Part shown: piece after piece, positions 8,742 to 16,838 of the stretch
Position numbering within the stretch: the stretch's first letter is position 1
Layout: each line of letters opens with the position of its first letter
NCBI GenBank assembly: GCA_035519475.1
Contig: DATIWI010000162.1
Coordinates: forward strand, 1-49,232
Length of the DNA stretch: 49,232 bases
DNA from: Fen-1467 sp035519475
Lineage (GTDB): Bacteria > Verrucomicrobiota > Verrucomicrobiia > Opitutales > Opitutaceae
Direction: 5' to 3'
Made by a program: the position numbers and the translations under genes
Notes under the pieces: model-generated
Database searches by the model: none
Seen by the model: the letters and a program-made list of their open reading frames with translations, nothing else
What the model was told of the DNA's origin: nothing

Positions 8742-9131
8742 ACCGAGCGCCGCCAGGCCGCGGCCGCAACCGTTGATCCCTTGCCGCTGCCGCCGGTCCA
8801 AATACCATCAACGCCGATAGGCCAAACTCGCAGGCTCCCCGCGTCGTGTCGCGTCACCGTTCCGCTTCCCTCGCCGCACCTCGCCGGCCTACCCGTCCGG
8901 CCCCTGAGCCGCGCCCGCTGCGGCCAAGGCGGGCGGCGGCGGCCGTGAAATCGCGAAACCTTCGGCGACGGCTGGCGTCTCAGAGGCGCAGCGGGTCGGC
9001 TGCCAGGCGCGCGCTCCCGCTCGTGGTCGAGTCGGCGCTCGCGCCAATGCTGGTTTTGCCGGGCGTCGGCCCGGCCCGCCCGCGCGCCACCTGCCGCTGC
9101 CATCCGCTCATTGCCTGAAGTCCCTTCCGCC
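8742..9131. other. 390-bp intergenic stretch, no gene seen
   Basis: Between the foldase and the TolC-type gene. Open frames here are Arg/Pro/Ala-rich and show no codon bias or motif. The only structures seen are short GC-rich inverted repeats (for example GCCGGGCGTCGGCCCGGC near 9058-9075). It presumably carries the promoter of the downstream gene, but no -35/-10 pair can be named with confidence. Confidence 0.5.
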
Positions 9132-10685
9132 ATGTCGCCTCGCCTCTGCCCATTCCTTGCCGCCGCCGGCCTCCTCGCCGCATTGGCAGCGCCGGTCCGC
9201 GCGCAGAACGCGCCGCCTTCCCCCGCCGGCGAGTCCGCCGCGCCCGCCGCCGCGGCCAACCCTGCGCCGGCGGTAGCTCCCGCCACCGCGAGCGCGCCGC
9301 TCACCCTCGAGGAGTGCATCCGGCGCGCCATCGAGCACGGCTTCGATCTCGAGATCCAGCGTTTCAATCCCGCCATCGCTCGGGACGCCGTCGACATCGC
9401 CCGAGGCGGCTTCATCCCGACCCTCGCGGCGACGGGCTCGCAGAGCCACGCGAACGCTGAGCCGCTCGGCACGGCCCCGGGCACCAAGAGCGACGCCGGC
9501 ACCGCGCGCCTCGGGGTCACGGAACTCCTCCACAGCGGCACCACGGTCAGCGTCAGCACCGACCTGAGCCGGTCGGAAAGCCATCCGGCGGCGTTCACCG
9601 CCTTCTACAATCCGGCTTACAACGCCGACCTTACCGTCTCCGTCACGCAGCCGCTGCTGCGCGGCGCGGGCCCGGGCGTCGCCACGGCGACCCTCCGCCG
9701 CGCCCGGATCGGCGAGGAACGCGCCCGGTTTGATTTCAAGGCCAAGGCGCTCGACCTGGTGCAGCAGACGGAGACGGCCTACTACAACCTCGTCTTCGCC
9801 CGCGAGCAGTTGAACGTGTTCCAGGTCTCCCTCGACCTCGCCCAGCGGCTGCTCGAGGAGGCGCAGGAAAAGAAGACGGTCGGCACGGCCACCGACATCG
9901 ATGTCTTGCAGGCGCAGGTGGGCGTGGCGAATGCGCGCAGCAACGTGCTGCAGGCGCAGAAATCCGTGCGCGACGGCGCCGACGCCCTGCTGGCCCTCAT
10001 GGGGCGATTTGAACTCGATGCGCCCCTCGGCACGACAAAGTTCGAGGAGTTCAGCGGCCAGCTCCCGGTGACCGAATCCTCCTACCAGCTCGCGATCCGC
10101 AATCAGCCCGATTACCTCTCGGCCAAGTTGCTGCTCGATCAGCTCCAGGTCGACCTCGGGGTCTCCCGCAACGCGCTCAAGCCCACCCTCGATCTCAACG
10201 GCGCCCTCGGCTTCAATGGCGCACGCGGCAGCGGCTCCGACGCCTTCAGCAGCGCCGCCAGCCGCGACAACAATTCGTGGCAGGTCGGGTTCACGCTGAG
10301 CTACCCGTGGGGCCGGGTCAGCGACAAGGCCCGCTATCACCAGAGCCTCTCCACCCTCAACCAGCAGACCCTGGCGCTCCGCCAGCTCGAGCAGAGCATT
10401 CTGGTGCAGGTGCGCTCGGCCGTGCGCGCGGTTGAGACCAACAGCGAGAAGGTGAAAATCGTCGCCCTCGCCGCGGAATTCAGCGCCAAGCAATACGATC
10501 TCGAACTGGCCCGCTTCGCCGCCGGCCTCGCGACCAGCCGGGACGTGCTGCAGACGCAGGCCGATCTGGAGAACGCCCGCGTCGCCGCCCTGCAGGCGCG
10601 GATCACCCTGCAAAATTCCATCTCCGCCCTGCACCGGCTGGAAGGCAGCGCGCTCGAACGCTACCACCTCACCCTCCCCGAGTAG
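9132..10685 (+). CDS. TolC-family outer-membrane efflux protein
   Basis: 517 residues from ATG 9132; an earlier ATG at 9111 would place seven extra residues before the signal peptide. The signal peptide (LAAAGLLAALAAPVRAQ) is followed by an Ala/Pro-rich linker. The mature protein has two repeated helical-hairpin/strand units of the outer-membrane-factor fold: first LTLEECIRRAIEHGFDLEIQ, LRRARIGEERARFDFKAKAL and VQQTETAYYNLVFAREQLNV; then the second repeat with LALRQLEQSILVQVRSAVRAV, FAAGLATSRDVLQTQADLENAR and LQNSISALHRLEGS near the end. It would form the outer-membrane tunnel of an export system. No adaptor or inner-membrane pump is adjacent, so partners are unknown. Confidence 0.93.
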   Translation: MSPRLCPFLAAAGLLAALAAPVRAQNAPPSPAGESAAPAAAANPAPAVAPATASAPLTLEECIRRAIEHGFDLEIQRFNPAIARDAVDIARGGFIPTLAATGSQSHANAEPLGTAPGTKSDAGTARLGVTELLHSGTTVSVSTDLSRSESHPAAFTAFYNPAYNADLTVSVTQPLLRGAGPGVATATLRRARIGEERARFDFKAKALDLVQQTETAYYNLVFAREQLNVFQVSLDLAQRLLEEAQEKKTVGTATDIDVLQAQVGVANARSNVLQAQKSVRDGADALLALMGRFELDAPLGTTKFEEFSGQLPVTESSYQLAIRNQPDYLSAKLLLDQLQVDLGVSRNALKPTLDLNGALGFNGARGSGSDAFSSAASRDNNSWQVGFTLSYPWGRVSDKARYHQSLSTLNQQTLALRQLEQSILVQVRSAVRAVETNSEKVKIVALAAEFSAKQYDLELARFAAGLATSRDVLQTQADLENARVAALQARITLQNSISALHRLEGSALERYHLTLPE

Positions 10686-10767
10686 GTCTGGCGCGACCGC
10701 CGCTGCACGCCGGCCGCGGCCCGCTTCGTGTGCCGCGGGCGCGGTTTGCCCCAGTTCAACGACCCCA

Positions 10768-11352
10768 GTGCGCATCATCGTCCGGCTGGTCCTCTGGACC
10801 TGGTTCATCGCCGCCCTCGCGGTGGGCCGCCTCGAAGTGCTCGCGCGGCTGCCCGCGCCGGGCACGCAGGTGATTCTCTTTGCCTTGGCGGCGTTGCTGC
10901 TCGCCGCCTACTTCGGTGTCCGCGCGGTGCGCGTTTGGGCGGACGCGCTCGACCTGCGCGGCCTCGTGCTCCTGCACGTCACGCGCTTCGTCGGCCTCTA
11001 TTTCTTCGTCCTGTATCGGCGCGGCGAACTGCCCTACGCGTTCGCCGTTCCCGGCGGCTGGACCGACATCGGCGTCGCGACCCTGGCCCTGGGGGTGGTT
11101 CTGCTGCCGCTGCGCCCGGAACTCCGCCGCCACGCCTTCCTCATCTGGAACACAATCGCCCTGGTCGATCTTTTGATCGTGGTGGCCACGGCGGCGCGGA
11201 TCGAGCGCGCGCAGCCCTGGCAGCTTGAGCCATTCCAGCACCTTCCGCTCAGCATGCTGCCGACCTTCCTTGTGCCGCTGCTGCTGGCCACGCACGCCGT
11301 CATCTACGCGCGCCTGCTCCGGCGGCCTCCGGAAACAGCGACTCCGGCGTGA
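10768..11352 (+). CDS. polytopic membrane protein, unknown
   Basis: 194 residues from GTG 10768. About six hydrophobic segments can be read: IIVRLVLWTWFIAALAVG, VILFALAALLLAAYFGV, LVLLHVTRFVGLYFFVLY, IGVATLALGVVLLPL, FLIWNTIALVDLLIVVATA and MLPTFLVPLLLATHAVIYARLL. It is Arg-rich between segments. I do not recognise a named family. Its 3' end overlaps the converging miaA gene by 53 bp; both stops look genuine because both proteins carry sensible sequence up to their ends. Confidence 0.75.
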   Translation: MRIIVRLVLWTWFIAALAVGRLEVLARLPAPGTQVILFALAALLLAAYFGVRAVRVWADALDLRGLVLLHVTRFVGLYFFVLYRRGELPYAFAVPGGWTDIGVATLALGVVLLPLRPELRRHAFLIWNTIALVDLLIVVATAARIERAQPWQLEPFQHLPLSMLPTFLVPLLLATHAVIYARLLRRPPETATPA

Positions 11353-12238
11353 GGCTCGCCGCCGCCAGCACAGGATGCGGCGGCAGCTGGGTGCGGAACC
11401 ACGTGAGTTGCTTTCGCACCAGCGCCCGCGTGTTCCGAACGATCAGCGGGGCCAATGCGTCCGCCCGCAGGCGTCCCTCCAGCACTGCGATCGATTCACG
11501 GTAGCCGATGGCCCGGGCCGCGCTCGGATTCCGCCTCAGTCCCGCTTCCAGCAGGCGCCGCACCTCGTCCACCAGGCCCGCCGCCACCATCGTTTGCACG
11601 CGGGCATCGATGCGCGCCTGCAGTTCGGCGCGCGGGCGGTCCAGCCGCGCCAGGCGCACCGCCCACCCCGCGAACGGCGCCGGCTGGCGGGCAAACGCCG
11701 CCGCCAGCTCCGCCAGGGTGCGCCGCGACGCCAGGCACCGCTCCAGCGCCCGGGTCACCCGCCGCGGATTGTGCACGTCGAGCGCGCCCAGCCCCTGCGG
11801 GTTCAGGCGTCGGAGCGCCGCCACCAGCGCCGGCAGCCCCTCGCCCGCCAGCTGCGCTGCCACCGCCGCCCGCACCTCCGGGGGAATGGCCACGTCATCC
11901 GCCACCGGCCGGAAGAAGGCCTTCAGGTAGAATCCGCTGCCGCCCGCGACCAGCACCCGCCGGCCGCGCGCGTGGATGTCCGCGCAGGCGGCTCGCGCCC
12001 GCGCCACATATCGCGTCACGTCCATCGGCTCCGCCACTTCCAAGAGATCGATCAGGTGGTGCGGCACGCGGGCGCGCTCGGCCGCTGTCGGCTTGGCGGT
12101 GCCGATGTCCATGCCCCGGTAGAAGAGCAGCGAATCGCACGATACGATCTCCGCGCCGTGGCTCTCGGCCCAGCGCAACGCCCACTCGGTCTTGCCCACG
12201 GCCGTCGGCCCGGTGAGGACGTGCAGGACCTGTTCCAT
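11300..12238 (-). CDS. miaA: tRNA dimethylallyltransferase MiaA
   Basis: 312 residues from ATG 12238, the normal length. It adds a dimethylallyl group to A37 of tRNAs that read codons beginning with U. The P-loop GPTAVGKT is at residues 10-17. CDSLLFYRGMDIGTAKPT matches the family's DSxQxYRGMDIGTAKP with changes at two variable sites. Also present are VAGGSGFYLKAFF (substrate channel), VHNPRRVTRALE, and the C-terminal SARAIGYRESI and RNTRALVRKQLTWFR. The frame is open far upstream to 12571 but only with non-family sequence. It diverges from the DUF502 gene and overlaps the converging membrane-protein gene by 53 bp. Confidence 0.97.
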   Translation of the reverse strand: MEQVLHVLTGPTAVGKTEWALRWAESHGAEIVSCDSLLFYRGMDIGTAKPTAAERARVPHHLIDLLEVAEPMDVTRYVARARAACADIHARGRRVLVAGGSGFYLKAFFRPVADDVAIPPEVRAAVAAQLAGEGLPALVAALRRLNPQGLGALDVHNPRRVTRALERCLASRRTLAELAAAFARQPAPFAGWAVRLARLDRPRAELQARIDARVQTMVAAGLVDEVRRLLEAGLRRNPSAARAIGYRESIAVLEGRLRADALAPLIVRNTRALVRKQLTWFRTQLPPHPVLAAASLTPESLFPEAAGAGARR

Positions 12239-12353
12239 CGCCCCGCGATCTTCGCCGAAAGCGGAGGGCAGGCAAGACTCCCCGCGCGGCCCGACCCGGA
12301 TTTTACGTGCGTTTCCGCGCCGGCGACCGCATAGTGGCTCGCCACTTCCCCCT

Positions 12354-13052
12354 ATGAACAAGGGCCTGTTCACCTCCGTCCGCAACGCCTTCATCTCGGG
12401 TCTGTTCGTCCTGGCGCCGCTCGCCGTCACCTGGCTGGTGTTCAGCCAGCTGTTCGAGTGGGTCGGCGGCAGCTTCCGCCCGATTCTGCTGCCGTTCGTT
12501 CCCGAATCGCTGGTCCATCTCACCATCCTGTGGAACGTCCTCGCCACGGTGATCGTGCTGCTGATCATCACCGCCCTCGGCTATCTCTCCCGCTACGTTT
12601 TCGGCCAGTATTTCGGCGGATTGGCCGAGCGCTTCATCCAGAGCATCCCCGGCGTCAACACCGTCTACAACACGGTGAAGCAGATTGTGGACACATTTTC
12701 CGCGCAGCACCGCAATCTCTTCACCAAGGTGGTGCTCGTGGAGTTTCCGCGCAAGGGCGTGCGCACGATCGGCTTCCTCACCAGCCGGCCGAGGGGCGAG
12801 CTGCAGTCCCGGGGCGGCGAGGAACTCTGGTCCATCTTCGTCCCCACCACGCCCAACCCCACCAGCGGGTTCCTTCTCCTCCTGCCGAAGAGTGAATTCG
12901 TGGAACTCGAGATGTCCGTGGGCGACGGCATGAAGCTGATTCTCTCCGGCGGCACGGTGTCGCCGCCCGCGGGCGGCGACAGCCGCGGCCCCGGGACCGG
13001 CGCGGATTCGCCGGGCGGCCGCGCGGCGGAAAAAGCAGCGAGTTCGAGGTGA
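12354..13052 (+). CDS. DUF502 family membrane protein
   Basis: 232 residues from ATG 12354. Two membrane segments (ISGLFVLAPLAVTWLVFSQL and WNVLATVIVLLIITALGYL) precede the family's hallmark conserved block: SIPGVNTVYNTVKQIVDTF, then VVLVEFPRKGVRTIGFLTS, a VFVPTTPNPTSG-like element (here IFVPTTPNPTSGFLLLLP) and the late SVGDGMKLILSGG. The short C-terminal tail is Gly/Pro-rich and unconserved. The biochemical role of the family is unknown; plants have related ER/Golgi membrane proteins. It lies 59 bp before the RecO-like gene on the same strand. Confidence 0.93.
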   Translation: MNKGLFTSVRNAFISGLFVLAPLAVTWLVFSQLFEWVGGSFRPILLPFVPESLVHLTILWNVLATVIVLLIITALGYLSRYVFGQYFGGLAERFIQSIPGVNTVYNTVKQIVDTFSAQHRNLFTKVVLVEFPRKGVRTIGFLTSRPRGELQSRGGEELWSIFVPTTPNPTSGFLLLLPKSEFVELEMSVGDGMKLILSGGTVSPPAGGDSRGPGTGADSPGGRAAEKAASSR

Positions 13053-13111
13053 GGCCGGCCGCGAGCCTCCCGCGCCGCCGGATTCCCCCGCCCTCGTTGC
13101 TGAAGGAAGCC

Positions 13112-13729
13112 ATGCCCGGCCTGCAGCTTCACACCAACGCGCTGGTCCTGCTCCGGCAGCCGCCCGCCGACCGCTTCCAGCAATTCACGGTCCTCTCCGC
13201 GGCGCACGGTCCCCTCCTCTGCCTCCGGCGCCTCGCCACCCGCTCGGCCTCCACCTCCGCCGCGCTCGACCTGTTCGACGAGGCCGACCTTTTCCTCGAA
13301 AGCTCCAACCAGGGGCGGACGTGGTTCGTCAAGGAGGCCCGGCTGCTGACGCGCCACGATGCCATCGGCCGCAGCTACGACTCCCTGCGCCTCGCCTCCG
13401 CCTTTGCCGCCGTCATCGCCCGCAATCCCGTGCACGAGGAGAGCCGGGCCGGCGTCTATGCGCTCCTGCGGCAGACGTTCGCCGCCTTTGGCGCCACGGC
13501 GCGGCCGGACATCGTCTACCTCAAGGCTCTCTATACCTTCGCCCGCGACGAAGGTTATCCGGTCAAACAGGACTGGTGGCAGGGACTGCCCGCGGGCGAC
13601 CGCCGGGTCGCCGCGCTCCTGCTCAACCAGCCGGTGGCCGGCCAGACGACCACGGGACCGGCCGTTGCCCTCGTGATCCGCAGCCTGGAGGACTACCTGC
13701 GCACGCGCACGGAGATCCTGCTGGAGTGA
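13112..13729 (+). CDS. recO: RecO-like DNA repair protein (tentative)
   Basis: 205 residues from ATG 13112, with GAAGGA about eight bases upstream as a plausible ribosome-binding site. The first 60 residues read like the RecO OB-fold domain (LQLHTNALVLLRQPPADRFQQFTVLSAAHGPLLCLRR resembles the ALVL...R...T.hG hallmark), followed by a helical second half. It lacks an obvious Cys4 zinc motif and is shorter than many RecO proteins (about 240). If correct it would load RecA with RecF/RecR. The assignment rests on overall pattern only; a profile search is needed. The next gene downstream is a helicase/nuclease, which is compatible with DNA repair. Confidence 0.5.
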   Translation: MPGLQLHTNALVLLRQPPADRFQQFTVLSAAHGPLLCLRRLATRSASTSAALDLFDEADLFLESSNQGRTWFVKEARLLTRHDAIGRSYDSLRLASAFAAVIARNPVHEESRAGVYALLRQTFAAFGATARPDIVYLKALYTFARDEGYPVKQDWWQGLPAGDRRVAALLLNQPVAGQTTTGPAVALVIRSLEDYLRTRTEILLE

Positions 13730-13816
13730 GCAGGCGGGCAGACTGTGCGTGTGCGCACAACCCTGGCTTGGCGTCGCGCACCTTCACCCTCACTTTCACT
13801 CGCACGCCTCCCGGCC

Positions 13817-16800
13817 ATGCAGTTTTCCCTCGATGATCGCACCTGCGCGCTGAGCGTCGGCGAGTTTGCCGCTTTCACGCTCGGCCCCCGCGCCGCCGGC
13901 TTGGGCGGACCGTCGGGCGTCTGGCGGGCCCAGCTCGGCCAGGAGTGGCATGGTCGGCTGCGCGCCCGGACGGAAGCGGAGACCTCGGCCCGCGGCGAGG
14001 GGCGGACCAGGGCCGACGCCGCCTTCGAGGTGCCGCTCACGCTCGGCTGTGTGCACCGCGGCTGGACCTTCACCCTCGGCGGCCGCATCGACCAGATCAT
14101 CACGGTATTCAGTTTGCCCCGCGCAGAGGACGAACCCCGGCGGCCCGGCGTGTCCGTCACCCTCCGGGAGATCAAGACCATCGCCGGTCCCCTGCCCGCG
14201 GACGAACGCGCCCTCCGCGGGGATTTCCCGGAGTATTTCCTCCAAGCCATCACCTACCTGGCCCTGCTGCGGATGGCTCCCGCGAACACCGCCGGGCCGG
14301 CCGCGGGCGGCGGAGGGAGCGCGCACGCCCCTCGGGCCGGATCCGGTGACGCCCCGCCCGTTCCGCTCGACTTCGGGTTGGCGGCGCCCGGCGATCTTCG
14401 GGCGGAGCTGATCTTCGTCGAGCTTGGCACCGGGATCACGCAGGTCGTGGGCCTCACGGCCGACGATGAGGCGCTCTTCCGGGCCCAACTCGAGCGGCTG
14501 GTGGAGTTTCTCGATCTCCGGCTGCAGTCGCGGGAACGGCTGCGCCGCCTGCGCTTCCGCCCCGCCTTCGCCGTGCTGCGTCCCGGGCAGGAAACGATCC
14601 AGGCCGAACTCTGCGCGGCCATTGCGGATTCCGGATACCGGATACCGGAAAGCAAAGAGGCCAGGCGCAGCTCCGGGATCCATCCGGCATCCGGTTTCCA
14701 ATCTCCGGTATCGCCGATCCTCTTCGAAGCTCCGACGGGCTACGGCAAGACGGGCGTGCTGCTGGAGTTCGCGTTGAACCGCCTCCGCGCCGGCCAGTTC
14801 TCGCGTCTGCTCTACCTGACGGGCAAATCGACCGGCCAGCTTCAGGTCATGCGCACCCTCGCCGCCATGACCGCCCCGCCCAGCGGCGAGGCCCGGGAGC
14901 CGGGGGTCGAAGGCCGGACTGCGGAGCCGTCGGCGGGCGACCCTCGTCCCTCCTCGGGCGACCGTGTTGCCACGCCGGTCGCCGCCTGGCAGGTGCGGCC
15001 GAAAGCCGAACACTGCGTCAACCAGACCTTTCACTGCGTGCGCGAGGCGTGCTCGTACCTGGCGGATATGGAGCTCCGCTGGCCGCAGAGCGGGCTCGCC
15101 CGTTTCTACCTGCGCGACGACCAGCCGCGCGACCTGGAGACGCTGCGCGCCGCCGGCCGCGAGGCGCACATCTGTCCCTACGAGATCATGCGGGCCAGCC
15201 TGCCGTTTAACGACGTCTGGATCGGGGATTACAATTACATTTTCGCGCCGGACAGCCGCGGCGTCTTCTACGATCGGCCCGGGTTCAAGCCCGCCGAAAC
15301 CCTGCTCATTATCGACGAGGCGCACAACTTGCCGGCGCGCGTGGCGGACGCGTATTCCCATGTGGTTCGCAGCGACGGCGCCGAGGCCGTGCTCACCGAA
15401 CTCCGGCACGGCCATGTCCCGGCTGCACTTCTCCTCGAATGGGAGCGGTGGGGGCGCTGGCTCGCCGGACTGCCTCAGACCGGGCAACTGGACCCCTCGG
15501 ACGAGGCCGATCTGCGTGACGCGGTGGACCGACTGGCCACGCTGGTGGCCACGACGCCGCTCGATTACGCCGCGCTTGATCCCCGCGTGTCCGAGCAACT
15601 CTGGCAGATGCTCGCCCTGCGCGACTGGCTGGCGGGCGATTTCTCCCTGCCGGCGGGCGCGGGCGCGCAAGCTGCCGGACCGGAATCGCCGGTTTCGACC
15701 CTGCTCTGGTGCCCGCGCGCGACCGAACTGCATTTCACCTGTCTCGACGCCTCGGCCCTGATTGGGCGCACGCTGCGCGCCTTCGGCGGCGCGATCCTCA
15801 CTTCGGCCACGTTGCACCCGCCGGAGGTGTTTGCCGCGGCCTGCGGGCTCGATGATTTGGGATTGGCGATGCCGGATGCCGGTAAGCTCGGCGGCCAACC
15901 GTCGGCTCCTCCTTTATCCGGTATCCGTGATCCGAAATCCAAGATCGAGCCGGCCCTCGGCAAGTTGTCCCGCCGGGCCCGGAAGACGCTGCGGGAGCTC
16001 ACCTCCGGGGCGGCGCTGCTCGAGGCGGCCGAGGCCCGCGACGCCAGCCGGCCGCGTTTGCTGCAGGCCCGGGCCCCGTGGCGCGAGCACGCCTACCGGG
16101 TCGGCATCGATGTGCGGGTCGATACCACCTTTCAGCATCGCTCCCGGCACTACGCGGCCACGGCGGCCACGGTGGAGGCGCTGCACGCCGCCGCCCGCCC
16201 CGCCGTGGGCGGCGGAGCCCCGAGCGAAGAAACTGGGGTTGAACGCCGAAGCACGCCCACGAGCACGGATCTTCGGCCCGCGTCAGGCGCCGTGGCCGTC
16301 TTCTTTCCCAGCTACGCCTACGCGGAAAGCATCATCGCCGCCTTGAAGGGCGTGGGCTCGCCGTTGCGCGCGGCGCTGCAGCCGCGCGCCGCCGACCTCG
16401 CCACCCAGGCGGCCTGGGTCGAGGAATCCCTCGTGCAGGCGGACGCGCTCCTGCTCGTCCTCGGGAGCAGCTTTGCCGAAAGCATCGACCTGCTCGGCGG
16501 CCGCGTGTCGCACGCCATGGTGGTCGGACCGGCGCTGCCGGAGGTGAACGTCATCCAGCGGCAACGTCTGGCCGAGCTGGAGGGCGCCGGCTTCAGCCGC
16601 ACCGCCGCGTTCCGGCGTGTTTACCAGATTCCCGGCATGCAGAAGGTCAATCAGGCGCTCGGCCGCCTGGTGCGCGCTCCGGGACAGCAAGCCTGCGTGC
16701 TCCTGCACTGCCGGCGGTTCGCCGAGGATTCCTATGCGTCGCTCCTCGCGTCGGAGTATCAGAACGGCGTCGTGATCTCGTCGGACGAGGACCTGGCCGT

Positions 16801-16834
16801 ATGGCTGCGCGGAGCCGAGCCGGCCCCCTCCTGA
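13817..16834 (+). CDS. PD-(D/E)XK nuclease-like / XPD-DinG-type Fe-S helicase fusion
   Basis: 1005 residues from ATG 13817. Residues about 1-160 look like a RecB/Cas4-type nuclease fold: GRIDQI (Asp 92), LREIKT (Glu 118, Lys 120), then YFLQAITYLALL with the Gln/Tyr of motif IV. The helicase core follows: motif I EAPTGYGKT (304-312), four Cys at 400, 407, 412 and 453 between motifs I and II as in XPD/DinG iron-sulphur domains, DEAH box (500-503), ILTSATLHPPEVF, and a late motif VI QALGRLVRAPGQQ. Predicted role: ATP-driven 5'-3' unwinding with possible cleavage, in DNA repair or defence. Oddly, four low-complexity stretches that look like repeat insertions interrupt it in frame (two 7-nt-repeat elements and two copies of another repeat). 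It converges on its neighbour with 4 bp between stops. Confidence 0.85.
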   Translation: MQFSLDDRTCALSVGEFAAFTLGPRAAGLGGPSGVWRAQLGQEWHGRLRARTEAETSARGEGRTRADAAFEVPLTLGCVHRGWTFTLGGRIDQIITVFSLPRAEDEPRRPGVSVTLREIKTIAGPLPADERALRGDFPEYFLQAITYLALLRMAPANTAGPAAGGGGSAHAPRAGSGDAPPVPLDFGLAAPGDLRAELIFVELGTGITQVVGLTADDEALFRAQLERLVEFLDLRLQSRERLRRLRFRPAFAVLRPGQETIQAELCAAIADSGYRIPESKEARRSSGIHPASGFQSPVSPILFEAPTGYGKTGVLLEFALNRLRAGQFSRLLYLTGKSTGQLQVMRTLAAMTAPPSGEAREPGVEGRTAEPSAGDPRPSSGDRVATPVAAWQVRPKAEHCVNQTFHCVREACSYLADMELRWPQSGLARFYLRDDQPRDLETLRAAGREAHICPYEIMRASLPFNDVWIGDYNYIFAPDSRGVFYDRPGFKPAETLLIIDEAHNLPARVADAYSHVVRSDGAEAVLTELRHGHVPAALLLEWERWGRWLAGLPQTGQLDPSDEADLRDAVDRLATLVATTPLDYAALDPRVSEQLWQMLALRDWLAGDFSLPAGAGAQAAGPESPVSTLLWCPRATELHFTCLDASALIGRTLRAFGGAILTSATLHPPEVFAAACGLDDLGLAMPDAGKLGGQPSAPPLSGIRDPKSKIEPALGKLSRRARKTLRELTSGAALLEAAEARDASRPRLLQARAPWREHAYRVGIDVRVDTTFQHRSRHYAATAATVEALHAAARPAVGGGAPSEETGVERRSTPTSTDLRPASGAVAVFFPSYAYAESIIAALKGVGSPLRAALQPRAADLATQAAWVEESLVQADALLLVLGSSFAESIDLLGGRVSHAMVVGPALPEVNVIQRQRLAELEGAGFSRTAAFRRVYQIPGMQKVNQALGRLVRAPGQQACVLLHCRRFAEDSYASLLASEYQNGVVISSDEDLAVWLRGAEPAPS
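14626..14720. repeat. 7-nt inverted-repeat element inside helicase gene (copy 1)
   Basis: Left half is four 7-mers in tandem: GGATTCC, GGATACC, GGATACC, GGAAAGC (14626-14653). After a spacer, the right half returns as complementary 7-mers: GGGATCC, then GGCATCC, GGTTTCC, AATCTCC, GGTATCG, CCGATCC (14675-14720). It is read in frame as a linker (DSGYRIPESKEARR...) just before helicase motif I. Confidence 0.7.
14891..14970. repeat. second-type in-frame repeat in helicase gene (copy 1)
   Basis: Encodes the linker PGVEGRTAEPSAGDPRPSSG between motif I and the Cys cluster. It shares the pattern GVExR(S/T)...D-x-RP-x-SG with a stretch at 16226-16290. Low-complexity composition and position in a loop suggest a repeat inserted into the coding sequence. 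Confidence 0.45.
15853..15947. repeat. 7-nt inverted-repeat element inside helicase gene (copy 2)
   Basis: Left half: TGATTTG, GGATTGG, CGATGCC, GGATGCC, GGTAAGC (15853-15887). Right half: TTTATCC, GGTATCC, GTGATCC, GAAATCC, AAGATCG (15913-15947). The layout is the same as copy 1, and the spacer also looks related (both hold GGCCA followed by a GCTCC). Translated in frame as a linker between helicase motifs. Confidence 0.7.
16226..16290. repeat. second-type in-frame repeat in helicase gene (copy 2)
   Basis: Encodes TGVERRSTPTSTDLRPASG just before the strand AVFFPSYAYAESI of the second helicase domain. It shares the protein pattern and parts of the DNA (GGGGTYGAASGCCG) with the stretch at 14891-14970. 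Confidence 0.45.
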
Positions 16835-16838
16835 CCGC

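Noticed and set aside
13796..15898. A 700-codon minus-strand frame opposite the helicase gene
   Set aside because: The plus-strand frame has helicase motifs I, II and VI in order and a full Cys cluster; the antisense translation is compositionally biased and motif-free.
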